Assembly (NCBI RefSeq): GCF_014640975.1
Contig: NZ_BMHO01000001.1
Coordinates: 62,001 to 126,000 of the forward strand
From: Microbacterium faecale
GTDB taxonomy: Bacteria; Actinomycetota; Actinomycetes; Actinomycetales; Microbacteriaceae
DNA length: 64,000 bases
Direction of reading: 5' to 3'
The translations under genes were made by a program, and so were the position numbers. The notes beneath the pieces are model-generated. The model searched no databases, was not told the DNA's origin, and saw only the letters and a list, made by a program, of their open reading frames with translations. Of the stretch, positions 51,504 to 60,441 are shown piece after piece; position 1 is the stretch's first letter; each line of letters starts with the position of its first letter.

Positions 51504-52448
51504 ATGAGCGAAGCACCCGAGATCGCCGGCTGGAAGCACGTCTACTCCGGGAAGGTCCGCGACCTGTACGCGCCGACTCGCGGATCCGACGATCGCCTTC
51601 TCGTCGTCGCGAGCGATCGCGTAAGCGCGTTCGACCACGTGCTCGAACCGGGGATCCCCGGCAAGGGCGCGCTGCTGACGTCCCTGAGCTCGTGGTGGTT
51701 CGCGCAGCTGGCCGGGGGCGACGGCGGCGACCCCGTGCCGAATCACCTCACGGGCGAAGATCCGCCCGAGGCCGTCGCGGACCGCGCGACTGTCGTGACC
51801 ACCCTCGACATGCTGCCGGTCGAGTGCGTCGTGCGCGGCTACATCACCGGATCCGGCTGGCGTGAGTACCGCGAAGCCGGGACGGTGTGCGGGATCCGCC
51901 TGCCGGAGGGGCTGCAGAACGGCGACCGGCTGCCCCAGCCGATCTACACGCCCGCGTACAAGGCGCCGCTGGGCGAGCACGACGAGAACATCTCGTACGA
52001 ACGCACCGTGGAACTCGTCGGCGCGGAGCGCGCGGCCGAACTGCGCGACGTGTCGCTCGACATCTACCGTCGCGCCGACCGGATCGCCGCCGAGAAGGGC
52101 CTCATCGTCGCCGACACGAAGTTCGAGTTCGGCGTCGACGACGCGGGCACGTTGCGGCTCGGCGACGAAGTGCTCACGAGCGACTCGTCCCGATATTGGG
52201 ATCGGGCGGCGTGGCAGAACGGCTCCACCCCCGAGGAGCGCATGGCGAGCTTCGACAAGCAGATCGTGCGCGACTGGCTCGCCGCGAACTGGACCAATGC
52301 GGAAGGCCGGTGTAGGGAAGGCTCCGCTGGCGACGGGCCGAGTGCGCCCGAAGCGGACGACAGCGACACTCCCCCGCGTCTGCCCGCGGACATCGTCACC
52401 CGCACGCTCGACCGCTACCGCGACCTCCTCACCCGCCTCACGGCCTGA
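51504..52448 (+). CDS. purC: Phosphoribosylaminoimidazole-succinocarboxamide synthase
   Basis: Joins CAIR and aspartate with ATP to give SAICAR. The 314-residue protein has the family start WKHVYSGKVRDLY, then VVASDRVSAFDHVLEPGIPGKGALLTSLS, VECVVRGYITGSGWREY and DTKFEFGVDD. Near the C-terminus, after LAANWTNAEGR, there is an extra acidic and small-residue stretch of about 20 residues not usual in PurC; it looks like a surface loop. It lies 22 bases after the NTF2-like gene. Confidence 0.96.
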   Translation: MSEAPEIAGWKHVYSGKVRDLYAPTRGSDDRLLVVASDRVSAFDHVLEPGIPGKGALLTSLSSWWFAQLAGGDGGDPVPNHLTGEDPPEAVADRATVVTTLDMLPVECVVRGYITGSGWREYREAGTVCGIRLPEGLQNGDRLPQPIYTPAYKAPLGEHDENISYERTVELVGAERAAELRDVSLDIYRRADRIAAEKGLIVADTKFEFGVDDAGTLRLGDEVLTSDSSRYWDRAAWQNGSTPEERMASFDKQIVRDWLAANWTNAEGRCREGSAGDGPSAPEADDSDTPPRLPADIVTRTLDRYRDLLTRLTA

Positions 52449-52519
52449 CGCAGCCGATGCCGGCCAGCCGGTAACGTGGATCCGACCGCAGGTGCGGTCC
52501 ACGGTGTGAGAGGATCCGC

Positions 52520-53875
52520 ATGTTCGGTTGGAAGTTGCACGGAAACGGGCGCGACGTGGCGCCCGGCGCGGTCGTCGCCCCCCATGAGCGCTTGGCGTGG
52601 CCCGCCACGATCGCGATCGGGATCCAGCACGTCGTCGCGATGTTCGGCGCGACGTTCCTCGTTCCGACGCTGACCGGATTCCCGGTCCCGACGACCCTGC
52701 TCTTCTCGGGCATCGGCACGATCCTCTTCCTCATCGTCACGGGAAACCGCCTGCCCAGCTACCTGGGATCCTCGTTCGCGTTCATCGCGCCGATCACGGC
52801 CGCAACGGCGTCCGGCTCATTCGGGTCGGCCCTCGCGGGCGTCGTCGCCGTCGGGATCCTGCTCGCGATCGTCGGCGTCGTCGTCCAGGTCGCGGGGCTC
52901 AAGTGGGTCGATGCGCTGATGCCGCCGGTCGTGGCCGGCGCGATCGTCGCGCTCATCGGGTTCAATCTCGCGCCGACCGCGTGGGGCAACTTCCAGGTGG
53001 ATCCGATCGCGGCAACGGTGACCCTCGCCGCGACGATCCTCTTCGCGGTGCTGTTCCGCGGGTTCCTCGGCCGCATCTCGATCTTCCTCGGCGTGATCGT
53101 CGGCTACGTCTACGCAATCGCCACGGGCGCCTTCGACGTGCCGAACGCCGTCACGGGCGTCACGCCGGCCGAGGCGATCGACCGCGCCGCGTGGATCGGG
53201 CTGCCGGAGTTCCACCTGCCGGACTTCGCCTCGCCCGGCACCTGGTCGACGCTCGCGATGTTCCTTCCGGTCGTCCTCGTGCTCATCGCCGAGAACGTCG
53301 GTCACGTACGCGGCGTCGCGACGATGACCGAGGATCCGTCGATCAACGAGCGCACGGGGCGCGCCCTCATCGCCGACGGCGTCGCCACGACGCTCGCGGG
53401 CGCGGGCGGCGGATCCGGCACCACGACGTACGGCGAGAACATCGGCGTCATGGCAGCCACGCGCGTGTACTCGACCGCCGTCTACTGGGTCGCGGGCTTC
53501 GTCGCGATTCTGCTGGCCTTCTCACCGAAGGTCGGCGCCGTGTTCAACTCGATCCCGCCCGGCGTGCTCGGCGGTGTCACGACCGCGCTGTACGGCCTGA
53601 TCGGCATCATCGGCATCAAGATCTGGGTCGACAACCGCGTCGACTTCTCTCGTCCCGTCAACCAGTACACCGCCGCGGTGTCGCTCGTGATCGGCATCGC
53701 GGGCTTCACGATGCAGATCGAAGGGTTCGAGTTCGGCGGCATCGTGCTCGGCACCGTCGCCGCGCTCGTGATCTACCACCTGGGCAACGTCATCGCCCGC
53801 GCCCGGCGCACGGGAGCCGACGACGCCGGCCCGATCCCCGCCGTGGGACCGCTGGGCGGCGACCCGCGCGACTGA
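52520..53875 (+). CDS. NCS2-family uracil/xanthine permease (UraA-like)
   Basis: A 451-residue proton symporter for a nucleobase. About 14 hydrophobic segments are visible, with GIQHVVAMFGATFLVPTLTG at the start, LPSYLGSSFAFIAPITAA in the first gate, VLIAENVGHVRGVATMTEDPSIN (the acidic residue on helix 8 that binds base and proton), and GAGGGSGTTTYGENIGVMAATRVYS on helix 10. It lies 71 bases after purC. The sequence fits UraA/PyrP best; xanthine cannot be ruled out. Confidence 0.9.
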   Translation: MFGWKLHGNGRDVAPGAVVAPHERLAWPATIAIGIQHVVAMFGATFLVPTLTGFPVPTTLLFSGIGTILFLIVTGNRLPSYLGSSFAFIAPITAATASGSFGSALAGVVAVGILLAIVGVVVQVAGLKWVDALMPPVVAGAIVALIGFNLAPTAWGNFQVDPIAATVTLAATILFAVLFRGFLGRISIFLGVIVGYVYAIATGAFDVPNAVTGVTPAEAIDRAAWIGLPEFHLPDFASPGTWSTLAMFLPVVLVLIAENVGHVRGVATMTEDPSINERTGRALIADGVATTLAGAGGGSGTTTYGENIGVMAATRVYSTAVYWVAGFVAILLAFSPKVGAVFNSIPPGVLGGVTTALYGLIGIIGIKIWVDNRVDFSRPVNQYTAAVSLVIGIAGFTMQIEGFEFGGIVLGTVAALVIYHLGNVIARARRTGADDAGPIPAVGPLGGDPRD

Positions 53876-53880
53876 CCCGC

Positions 53881-53939
53881 TTCGTGTGACGCAAACGACC
53901 CTTCGCGCGCGAACAGAAGGGCCGGTTGCGTCACACGAA
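53881..53939. terminator. Long inverted repeat between permease and cebR-type gene
   Basis: Arms 53881-53904 and 53916-53939 (24 bases, beginning TTCGTGTGACGCAAACGACC) pair at 22 of 24 positions, with an 11-base loop. It lies between two convergent genes, 5 bases from each, and is probably a bidirectional terminator. Confidence 0.8.
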
Positions 53940-53944
53940 CGCGG

Positions 53945-54979
53945 CTACGCGCTGGCGCGGACGACCAGCTCGAGCGGAAGCATCGACTCCGTCGGCGGAT
54001 CCTCGCCGGACAGAAGGCGGATCAGCACGTCGGCCATCACGGCCCCCTGCTCGCGGGACGGCTGCCGCACCGTCGTGAGCGGCGGCGTAACGCGCGCAGC
54101 CACGGGCGAGTCGTCGAATCCGACGATCGCGACATCGTCCGGCACACGCAGTCCCCGCCCCTCGAGCACCCCGAGAGCGCCGCGGGCCATGAGGTCGCTC
54201 GCGACGAAGACGGCGTCGGGCGTCACGCCGCTGTCGAGGATCCGCGTCATGGCGGCGACGGCGCCGACCGCCGAGAACTCGCCGTCCTCGACGCCGACCG
54301 GCTCGAGACCCTCGTCAGCCAGCACCTCGCGGAATCCGGCGAGACGCTCGACACCGGCGCGCATATCGGGCGGACCGGTGATCATGGCGATGCGACGGCA
54401 GCCGCGTTCGACGAGGTGGCGCGTGGCGATGCGCCCGCCCTCGACGTTGTCGACATCGACCCAGTAGTCGTCGTCGCGTGAATCCATCGGGCGACCGCCG
54501 TAAACGACCGTCGTCGACCGAGCGATCCGACCGAGGTATTCGTCGCTGGTGTGGTGCGACACGACGAGCGCGCCGTCCACGCTGCCTGACGCGATGAAGC
54601 TCGCCGCCTTGTCCGCCGGGTCATCCGACGCGATGAACAGCCCGAGCATGTACGGCGACGCCGACACGCGATCGTTGATCCCCGCGACGATCGCCGAGAA
54701 GTACGGATCCCCGAAGAAGCGCGTCGTATCCTCGGGAACGATGAGCGCGATCGCGTGAGACTGCCGCGAAGCGAGCGAGCGCGCGGCCCGGTTGGGAACG
54801 TAACGCAACTCGCCGATCGCCCTGTTGACCGCCTCGAGCGCGTCGGGGCTGACGCGGGAGCCGCCGTTGATCACCCGCGACACCGTCGAACGGGAGACGC
54901 CTGCGTGGCGAGCGACCTCCTCGAGCGTCGTCGACGGTCCTTCCTTCAGCCTCGGCACGTTGCCCACCTCACTTCCCAT
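53945..54979 (-). CDS. cebR: LacI-family repressor of the cellobiose locus (CebR-type)
   Basis: A 344-residue repressor. The helix-turn-helix TTLEEVARHAGVSRSTVSRVINGGSRVSPDALEAVNRAIGELRYVPNRAARSL is followed by the sugar-sensing domain ending in TTVRQPSREQGAVMADVL. It is separate from, but codirectional with, the downstream-lying beta-glucosidase operon, 73 bases away. The CebR box of Streptomyces is TGGGAGCGCTCCCA; the operon promoter here carries two TGAGAGCGCTCCCA sites, which supports a CebR role. The inducer would then be cellobiose. Confidence 0.85.
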   Translation of the reverse strand: MGSEVGNVPRLKEGPSTTLEEVARHAGVSRSTVSRVINGGSRVSPDALEAVNRAIGELRYVPNRAARSLASRQSHAIALIVPEDTTRFFGDPYFSAIVAGINDRVSASPYMLGLFIASDDPADKAASFIASGSVDGALVVSHHTSDEYLGRIARSTTVVYGGRPMDSRDDDYWVDVDNVEGGRIATRHLVERGCRRIAMITGPPDMRAGVERLAGFREVLADEGLEPVGVEDGEFSAVGAVAAMTRILDSGVTPDAVFVASDLMARGALGVLEGRGLRVPDDVAIVGFDDSPVAARVTPPLTTVRQPSREQGAVMADVLIRLLSGEDPPTESMLPLELVVRASA

Positions 54980-55051
54980 ACGCCATTGTCCCGCCGGTTG
55001 GCCGGTTCGGCGTGCGCCCGGCCGGCGACACGCGCAGGCCGGACGGATCCG

Positions 55052-56461
55052 TCAGATCGTACGCTCCGTGATCATGCGCGCATACTCCCGCGCGCTCCGC
55101 TTCGGGGTGCGCACCTGAGTGTCGTAGTCGACCCGCACGAGCCCGAAGCGCTTGCCGTATCCCCACGCCCACTCGAAGTTGTCGAGGAGTGACCAGTAGA
55201 AGTACCCGCGCACGTCGACGCCCCGTTCGCGCGCGTCGAGCGTCGCCGCGACGTGATCGCGAACGAAGTCCGTGCGCTCGGCGTCGTCGACGGATCCATC
55301 GATCGGTTCGTCGTCGAAGGCGGCGCCGTTCTCCGTGACGTACAGGGCCGGTACGTCGTAGTCGGCCGCGACGCGCTGGAGGAGGCGTGTGAGCCCCTCG
55401 GGCTGCACTTCCCACGCCATGCTCGTGCGGTCGAGGCCGCGGTCGTGCCAGTGGATGCCCTCGTGCGAGGGGTAGGGCGAGCCCGTCGGATACGTCGCGC
55501 CCGACGGGACCGAGGGCGGCGGGTCGGCGGGCACGGTTCCCGAGACGAACTCGCCGTGATAGTAGTTCACGCCGAGGAAGTCGAGCGGCCGCGCGATCGT
55601 CTCCAGGTCGCCCTCGTGCACGGCATCGGTGAACGAGGCGACGGCGTCCGCGTCGACGCGGCGCACGTCCTCGACGATGTCGGCGGGGAAGGATCCGCGA
55701 AAGAGCGGATCGAGGAACCACCTGTTGAACTGACCATCGATCCGGCGCGCGGCATCGCGATCCGCGGCGTCGTCCGGATCCGCCGGCTCGGCGACCGTGA
55801 GGTTGAGGGTGATGCCGATGTCGAGCTCGGCGTCGCGCTCCCGCAGCTGCTCGACGGTGCGACCGTGTGCGAGCAGCAGGTGGTGCGATGCGAGGAGTCC
55901 GTCCTCGACGCTGTGCCGGCCGGGCGCGTGCTCGCCGCCGGTGTACGACAGGAACGACGAGCACCACGGTTCGTTGAGCGTCGTCCAGCGCGAGACGCGG
56001 TCGCCGAGCGCATCGTGCATCGTCATCGCGTATTCGACGAAGCGGTCGACCGTCTCGCGCGACGTCCAGCCGCCGCCCTCCTCGAGCGCCTGCGGCATGT
56101 CCCAGTGGTAGAGCGTGAGCCACGGCAGGATGTCGGCTTCGAGCAGCTCGTCCACGAGCCGCGAATAGAAGTCGACGCCCTTCGCGTTCACCGCTCCGCC
56201 GTCTGGCCGCACCCGCGACCAGGACGTCGAGAACCGATAGGTCTGGATCCCCAGCTCTTTCATCAAGGCGACGTCTTCGGCGTACCGGTGATAGTGGTCG
56301 CACGCGACATCACCGTTGTCCGCGTTCGCGACGGCGCCCGGCACGCGCGCGAACGCATCCCAGATGCTGGCGGTACGCCCCTCCTCGAACGCGGCGCCCT
56401 CGATCTGGAAGGCGGCTGTCGCGACACCGAAGAGGAAGTCGGCGGGGATCGAACGAGTCAT
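55052..56461 (-). CDS. GH1 family beta-glucosidase
   Basis: A cytoplasmic retaining beta-glucosidase of 469 residues. Acid/base Glu164 is in TLNEPW and nucleophile Glu377 in LYVTENGAAF. The N-terminal FLFGVATAAFQIEGA and C-terminal YFYWSLLDNFEWAWGYGKRFGLV motifs are complete. No signal peptide is present, so it would cut cellobiose or short cellodextrins brought in by the importer. It is the last gene of the cebE-cebF-cebG set, 26 bases after cebG. Confidence 0.94.
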   Translation of the reverse strand: MTRSIPADFLFGVATAAFQIEGAAFEEGRTASIWDAFARVPGAVANADNGDVACDHYHRYAEDVALMKELGIQTYRFSTSWSRVRPDGGAVNAKGVDFYSRLVDELLEADILPWLTLYHWDMPQALEEGGGWTSRETVDRFVEYAMTMHDALGDRVSRWTTLNEPWCSSFLSYTGGEHAPGRHSVEDGLLASHHLLLAHGRTVEQLRERDAELDIGITLNLTVAEPADPDDAADRDAARRIDGQFNRWFLDPLFRGSFPADIVEDVRRVDADAVASFTDAVHEGDLETIARPLDFLGVNYYHGEFVSGTVPADPPPSVPSGATYPTGSPYPSHEGIHWHDRGLDRTSMAWEVQPEGLTRLLQRVAADYDVPALYVTENGAAFDDEPIDGSVDDAERTDFVRDHVAATLDARERGVDVRGYFYWSLLDNFEWAWGYGKRFGLVRVDYDTQVRTPKRSAREYARMITERTI

Positions 56462-56487
56462 GGATGCCTTTCGAGACGGTACGGGGA

Positions 56488-57405
56488 TCAGCCCTTGACG
56501 GCGCCGGCCATGATGCCGCTGATGAGCTGGCGGCCGGCGACGACGAACAGGATGAGGAGCGGGATCGTCGCCATCACGGCACCCGCGAGCACCATCGAGT
56601 AGTCGATGTAGTGCCCGGACTGCAGGTCGGCCAGCGCCGTCTGCAGGGTGGGGTTCTGCGGCGGCAGGACGATCATCGGCCAGAGGAAGTCGGTCCAGGC
56701 CGTCATGAACGTGAACAGGCCGAGGATCGCCATCGCCGGCCGCGCGGCCGGCAGCCCGACGGTCATGAACGTGCGGATCTGGTTCGCGCCGTCCACGCGC
56801 GCCGCCTCGATGAGCTCGTCGGGGATGACGTCGACGAGGTACTGCCGCATGAAGAACACACCGAACGCCGTGACGAGCGTCGGCACGACGACCGCGCCGA
56901 TCGTACCGGTCCAACCGAACTCCTGCATGACCATGAACAGTGGGATGATGCCGAGCTGCGTCGGGATCGCGAGCGTGGCGATCACGAACACCATGAGGCC
57001 GTCGCGGCCGCGGAAGCGCAGCTTCGCGAACGCGTAGCCTGCGAGCGTCGAGAAGGCCACGACCGACACGGTGATGATCGAGGAGATGACGATGGAGTTG
57101 CCGAGCGCCTTCCAGAAGGGGATGGCGTCGAGCACCAGCAGCGCGTTCCGGAAGAAGTTGCCGCCAGGGATGAGCGGAAGGGTCTCACCGCGCGTGGCGT
57201 TCGAGCCGCTCGCGACGACGAACGACCACCAGATCGGGTACATGCTTCCGATGAGGAACGCCGCCAGCAGCCCGTAGGTGAGGAAGCCGGGGCGACTGCC
57301 GATACCGGCCGTTCCCATCTGCGTGCGACGCGACGAGCGCCGCGCCGCAGGCGATGCGCCTTCTGTGGTGATCTCTCTCGTCGCCCCTGGCGTGATCATG
57401 CTCAT
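56488..57405 (-). CDS. cebG: Cellobiose-type ABC importer permease (CebG-like)
   Basis: A 305-residue MalG-type permease with six helices. The EAA loop is IEAARVDGANQIRTFMTVGLPAARPAMAIL and the C-terminus is RQLISGIMAGAVKG. I start it at ATG 57405, which overlaps the CebF stop (ATGA). No ATPase gene is in the operon; a global MsiK-like ATPase elsewhere is expected. Confidence 0.9.
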   Translation of the reverse strand: MSMITPGATREITTEGASPAARRSSRRTQMGTAGIGSRPGFLTYGLLAAFLIGSMYPIWWSFVVASGSNATRGETLPLIPGGNFFRNALLVLDAIPFWKALGNSIVISSIITVSVVAFSTLAGYAFAKLRFRGRDGLMVFVIATLAIPTQLGIIPLFMVMQEFGWTGTIGAVVVPTLVTAFGVFFMRQYLVDVIPDELIEAARVDGANQIRTFMTVGLPAARPAMAILGLFTFMTAWTDFLWPMIVLPPQNPTLQTALADLQSGHYIDYSMVLAGAVMATIPLLILFVVAGRQLISGIMAGAVKG

Positions 57406-58445
57406 GATCCGGATCCCTTCCTGGCGAGGCGCCGTTCTCGTCTCGAGGCCTTGGGTGCGTCGCCTGTCGCGATCCGCCTCGACAGCAGGAAGTTGAAGAT
57501 GCCGAAGGCGATGATGATGAGGAAGAGGAGCCATGCGACGGCGGCAGCCTCTCCGAAGTTGCGCCGGAAGAAGGCCATCTCCCAGAGGAACAGCACCGTG
57601 GTCTGGAACTGCCTGTCGGATCCGCCGATGCCGCCGGCGTTCGACGCGTCGAACAGCTTGGGCTCCGAGAAAATCTGCAGGCCGCCGATCGTCGAGGTGA
57701 TGATGACGAACACGAACGTCGGGCGGATCGTCGGGATGGTGATCGAGAGGAACCGTCGCAGGCTGTTCGCGCCGTCGATCGCCGCGGACTCGTAGAGCTC
57801 ACGGGGGACCGCCTGCATCGCGGCGAGGAGGATCAGGGCGTTGTAGCCGGTCCAGCGGAAGTTCACCATCGTCGCGATCGCGAGATGGCTGAGGAACTTG
57901 TCGTGCTTCCATTCGAGGTCGGCGACGCCGATGAGATTGAGGAGATTGTTGGCGAGACCGTCGGCCTCGTTGAACACGCTCGAGAAGATCAGCGCGACGG
58001 CGACCGGAGTGACGACGAACGGGACGAGCACGCCCATCCGCCAGAAGGTCGGGGCGCGCAGCCCCTGGTCGAGCAGGTAGGCGACGCCGAGGGCGACGAT
58101 GATCTGCGGGATGGTCGACAGCAGGAAGATGCTGACCGTGTTGCCGAGAGAGTTCCAGAACATCCGGTCGCCGAGGATCTCGACGAAGTTGCCGAGGCCC
58201 ACGAACTCGCCCTGTCCCTTCAGCAGATCCCATTCGTGCAGCGAGACCCACATCGTGTACATCAGCGGGAACATTCCCACCAGCGCGAACAGGATGAAGA
58301 AGGGCGAGATGTAGAAGTACGGCGACGCCTTGACGTCGAACCGCGACAGTCGCAGGCGGAATGTCGGTGCCGGCTTGCGTGGGGGCGGTGCGGCGGTGCG
58401 CGGCCGGCCGGCGGCGGGTGGCGCTGGGGTTCTGGTCGTGCTCAT
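57402..58445 (-). CDS. cebF: Cellobiose-type ABC importer permease (CebF-like)
   Basis: A 347-residue MalF-type permease. A Pro/Arg-rich cytoplasmic N-terminus of about 35 residues precedes FYISPFFILFALVGMFPLMYTMWVSLHEWDLL and five more helices. The EAA loop reads YESAAIDGANSLRRFLSITIPTIRPTF. The gene follows cebE after a 98-base gap that holds a strong hairpin, so its expression is probably lower than that of the binding protein. Confidence 0.9.
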   Translation of the reverse strand: MSTTRTPAPPAAGRPRTAAPPPRKPAPTFRLRLSRFDVKASPYFYISPFFILFALVGMFPLMYTMWVSLHEWDLLKGQGEFVGLGNFVEILGDRMFWNSLGNTVSIFLLSTIPQIIVALGVAYLLDQGLRAPTFWRMGVLVPFVVTPVAVALIFSSVFNEADGLANNLLNLIGVADLEWKHDKFLSHLAIATMVNFRWTGYNALILLAAMQAVPRELYESAAIDGANSLRRFLSITIPTIRPTFVFVIITSTIGGLQIFSEPKLFDASNAGGIGGSDRQFQTTVLFLWEMAFFRRNFGEAAAVAWLLFLIIIAFGIFNFLLSRRIATGDAPKASRRERRLARKGSGS

Positions 58446-58491
58446 ACGGGGATCCTCGGGTCGAAGCGATGCTCGTCATGCGGAGAGGCGC

Positions 58492-58525
58492 CGGTGCGCG
58501 CCGGGAAGGATTCCGGCGCGCACCG
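58492..58525 (-). terminator. Intercistronic hairpin between cebE and cebF
   Basis: CGGTGCGCGCCGG (58492-58504) and its exact complement (58513-58525) form a 13-bp stem with an 8-base loop. It lies 18 bases after the cebE stop. Like hairpins after other binding-protein genes, it probably stabilises cebE RNA or partly terminates transcription, giving excess binding protein over permease. Confidence 0.7.
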
Positions 58526-58543
58526 AGCCACCGCGGAGACGTG

Positions 58544-59860
58544 CTACTCGACGAGCTCTCCGAGCAGGCTGACCGCCTCGTCCCAGGCGGCGTCGGCGTC
58601 GCTCTCACCGCGGTCCAGGCCGTCGAGTGCCGGGCCGAACACGTTCTCCTGGATCAGCGAGTCGTCCGGACCCTTGAACTGGGCGACGACGCCCTGTGCA
58701 CGGTCCGCGAGGATCGCGCCGGTCGGAGCTCCGCCGAACATCTCGTTCGGGGTCGCGTCAGCCGCGAGGGTCTCCTGCGCCTCGATCGTGGACGGGAAGT
58801 TGCCCGCCGCCTCAGCCTGCTTGACCTGCTGCTCCGGCTGCGTGAGCCAGTTCGCGAGCTCGGCCGCCGCGTCGACGTGTGCGCTGCTCTCGGGGATCGA
58901 CAACCATGCGCCGCCCCAGTTGCCGGCGCCGCCGGGGAAGACGTTGGCGAAGTCCCAGCCGGTGTCGGCATCGCCGCCGCCGGCCTCGATCTGACCCTGC
59001 ACGACGCCGAGCATCCACCCCGGGCAGACGTAGGTCGCGAAGGTGCCGTCGACGAACGACTTGCCGCCGTTCCAGTCCCACTCGGACTCCGCAGCCGACT
59101 GTCCGCCAGCAACGGCGTCGGCGAGGAGGTCGAACTTCTCGCGCATCTCGGTGTTGCCCTCGACGTTGAGCTCGCCGTCAGAGGTGTAGTAGCCCTCGGG
59201 CATCTGGTTCACGATCGAATTCCAGACGAAGCCCGACTGGTCGAACCACGCGTTGCCCGTCTCGTCGACGTACTGCTGACCGACCTCGAAGTAGTGCGCC
59301 CAGTCGCCCTCGAGCAGCTCGGCGACGTCCTCACGGTCGGTGGGCAGGCCGGCCGATTCGAACGCCGGCTTGTTGTAGCACAGGCCGGTCGGGCCGATGT
59401 CGGTGCCGTATCCGATGACGCGGCCGTCCTGGTCGGTGACCGTCTCGTTCTTCCACGAGACCCAGTCGTCCGCGCGGTCGGAGAAGCCGTGTTCGTTCAG
59501 GTCGACGAACATGTCGGAGACCTCCATGACGGCACCGACCCAGCCCTCTTCGATCGCGACGATGTCGGAGACGCCGCTGCCGGCGGCGAGCTTGGTGAAC
59601 AGGTCGGTGCGGGCGTTGCCGCCCGTGTCGATGTTCGTGGCCTCGATCGTGATGTTCTCGTGCTCGGCCATGTACTCCTCGTAGAGCTCCTCATAGCCGA
59701 AGGTGCCGAACGTCGTGATCGTCAGCGTGATGTCTTCGTCGGTCGATCCCGCCGAGGCGTCGGACCCCCCGTCCGAGCTGGAGCAGCCAGCGAGCGCAAG
59801 CGCCCCGACCGCGGTCGCGGCGATGCCGACGGATGTTCTGCGCAGGATGTGTGATTTCAC
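58544..59860 (-). CDS. cebE: Cellobiose-type ABC importer substrate-binding lipoprotein (CebE-like)
   Basis: A 438-residue lipoprotein. The signal VKSHILRRTSVGIAATAVGALALAGC ends in lipobox LAGC; the mature protein is an SBP_bac_1 fold (ITLTITTFGTFGYEELYEEYMAEHENITIEATN, ATYVCPGWMLGVVQGQIE). I chose GTG 59860 because AAGGAG lies eight bases upstream; a GTG nine bases earlier overlaps that site. The promoter with two CebR-type boxes lies just upstream. Substrate by context is cellobiose or cellotriose. Confidence 0.9.
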   Translation of the reverse strand: MKSHILRRTSVGIAATAVGALALAGCSSSDGGSDASAGSTDEDITLTITTFGTFGYEELYEEYMAEHENITIEATNIDTGGNARTDLFTKLAAGSGVSDIVAIEEGWVGAVMEVSDMFVDLNEHGFSDRADDWVSWKNETVTDQDGRVIGYGTDIGPTGLCYNKPAFESAGLPTDREDVAELLEGDWAHYFEVGQQYVDETGNAWFDQSGFVWNSIVNQMPEGYYTSDGELNVEGNTEMREKFDLLADAVAGGQSAAESEWDWNGGKSFVDGTFATYVCPGWMLGVVQGQIEAGGGDADTGWDFANVFPGGAGNWGGAWLSIPESSAHVDAAAELANWLTQPEQQVKQAEAAGNFPSTIEAQETLAADATPNEMFGGAPTGAILADRAQGVVAQFKGPDDSLIQENVFGPALDGLDRGESDADAAWDEAVSLLGELVE

Positions 59861-59896
59861 AGTTCCCACTCCTTCGTGGTGGTGGTCGGAACGTCA

Positions 59897-59950
59897 TGAG
59901 AGCGCTCCCATGACGGCGACCACACTATGAGAGCGCTCCCATGATGTCAA
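59897..59950 (-). promoter_or_regulatory. cebE promoter with two CebR-type operators
   Basis: TGAGAGCGCTCCCA occurs at 59897-59910 and 59928-59941, 31 bases apart; each matches the known CebR box TGGGAGCGCTCCCA at 13 of 14 bases. On the minus strand TTGACA (59950-59945) and TAGTGT (59927-59922) are 17 bases apart, and the upstream operator fills that spacer. A bound repressor would block polymerase directly; the second site lies just past the start point. Confidence 0.9.
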
Positions 59951-60013
59951 GTGTGTGGGACGGATCCCTGCGCCAACGGGTCGTCGCCGCGCGGATCCGG
60001 GGCGAGAAGCGAG

Positions 60014-60358
60014 TCAGTCGGTGTCGCGCTCGCGGCGACGTCGCGCGATCTCCTCGCGCAGCTTCGCTTCGTACTCTTCGCGCTCGAGGTCGGCGAGCTG
60101 CTGCTCCGTGGTGCGTACGTCGGCCGGTGGCCGCGGCGCCGGCGTGCGGTGGGTGCGGCGAGCTGACCTCGCGGGCCGCGGCGCATACTCGCGCCCAAGG
60201 GTCCACCACAGGATGCTGCCGATGAACGGCAGCAGGATCACCACGATGATCCACGCGAGCTTCGGCAGGTACCGCACGCGCGCCTCGTCCAGCCGAACGA
60301 TGTCGACGAGGGAGACGACGAAGAACGCGAGGTTCACCAGACCGATCAGGAAGGGCAT
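60014..60358 (-). CDS. PLDc_N-domain small membrane protein
   Basis: A 114-residue protein. Two helices, MPFLIGLVNLAFFVVSLVDIV and LAWIIVVILLPFIGSILWWTLGREY, match the phospholipase-D-nuclease N-terminal (PLDc_N) domain, followed by a charged coiled-coil tail (TTEQQLADLEREEYEAKLREEIARRRRE). No catalytic HKD motif is present. I start it at ATG 60358. It is divergent from purS. Function unknown; common in actinobacteria. Confidence 0.8.
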   Translation of the reverse strand: MPFLIGLVNLAFFVVSLVDIVRLDEARVRYLPKLAWIIVVILLPFIGSILWWTLGREYAPRPARSARRTHRTPAPRPPADVRTTEQQLADLEREEYEAKLREEIARRRRERDTD

Positions 60359-60441
60359 GGTCGCATCATAGAACGCGGCCCGCGCGCGCCGCCGGTAGGA
60401 TCGTGGTGATCCCCCGCCCTCGCGAGACCCGGAGCCCGCCA

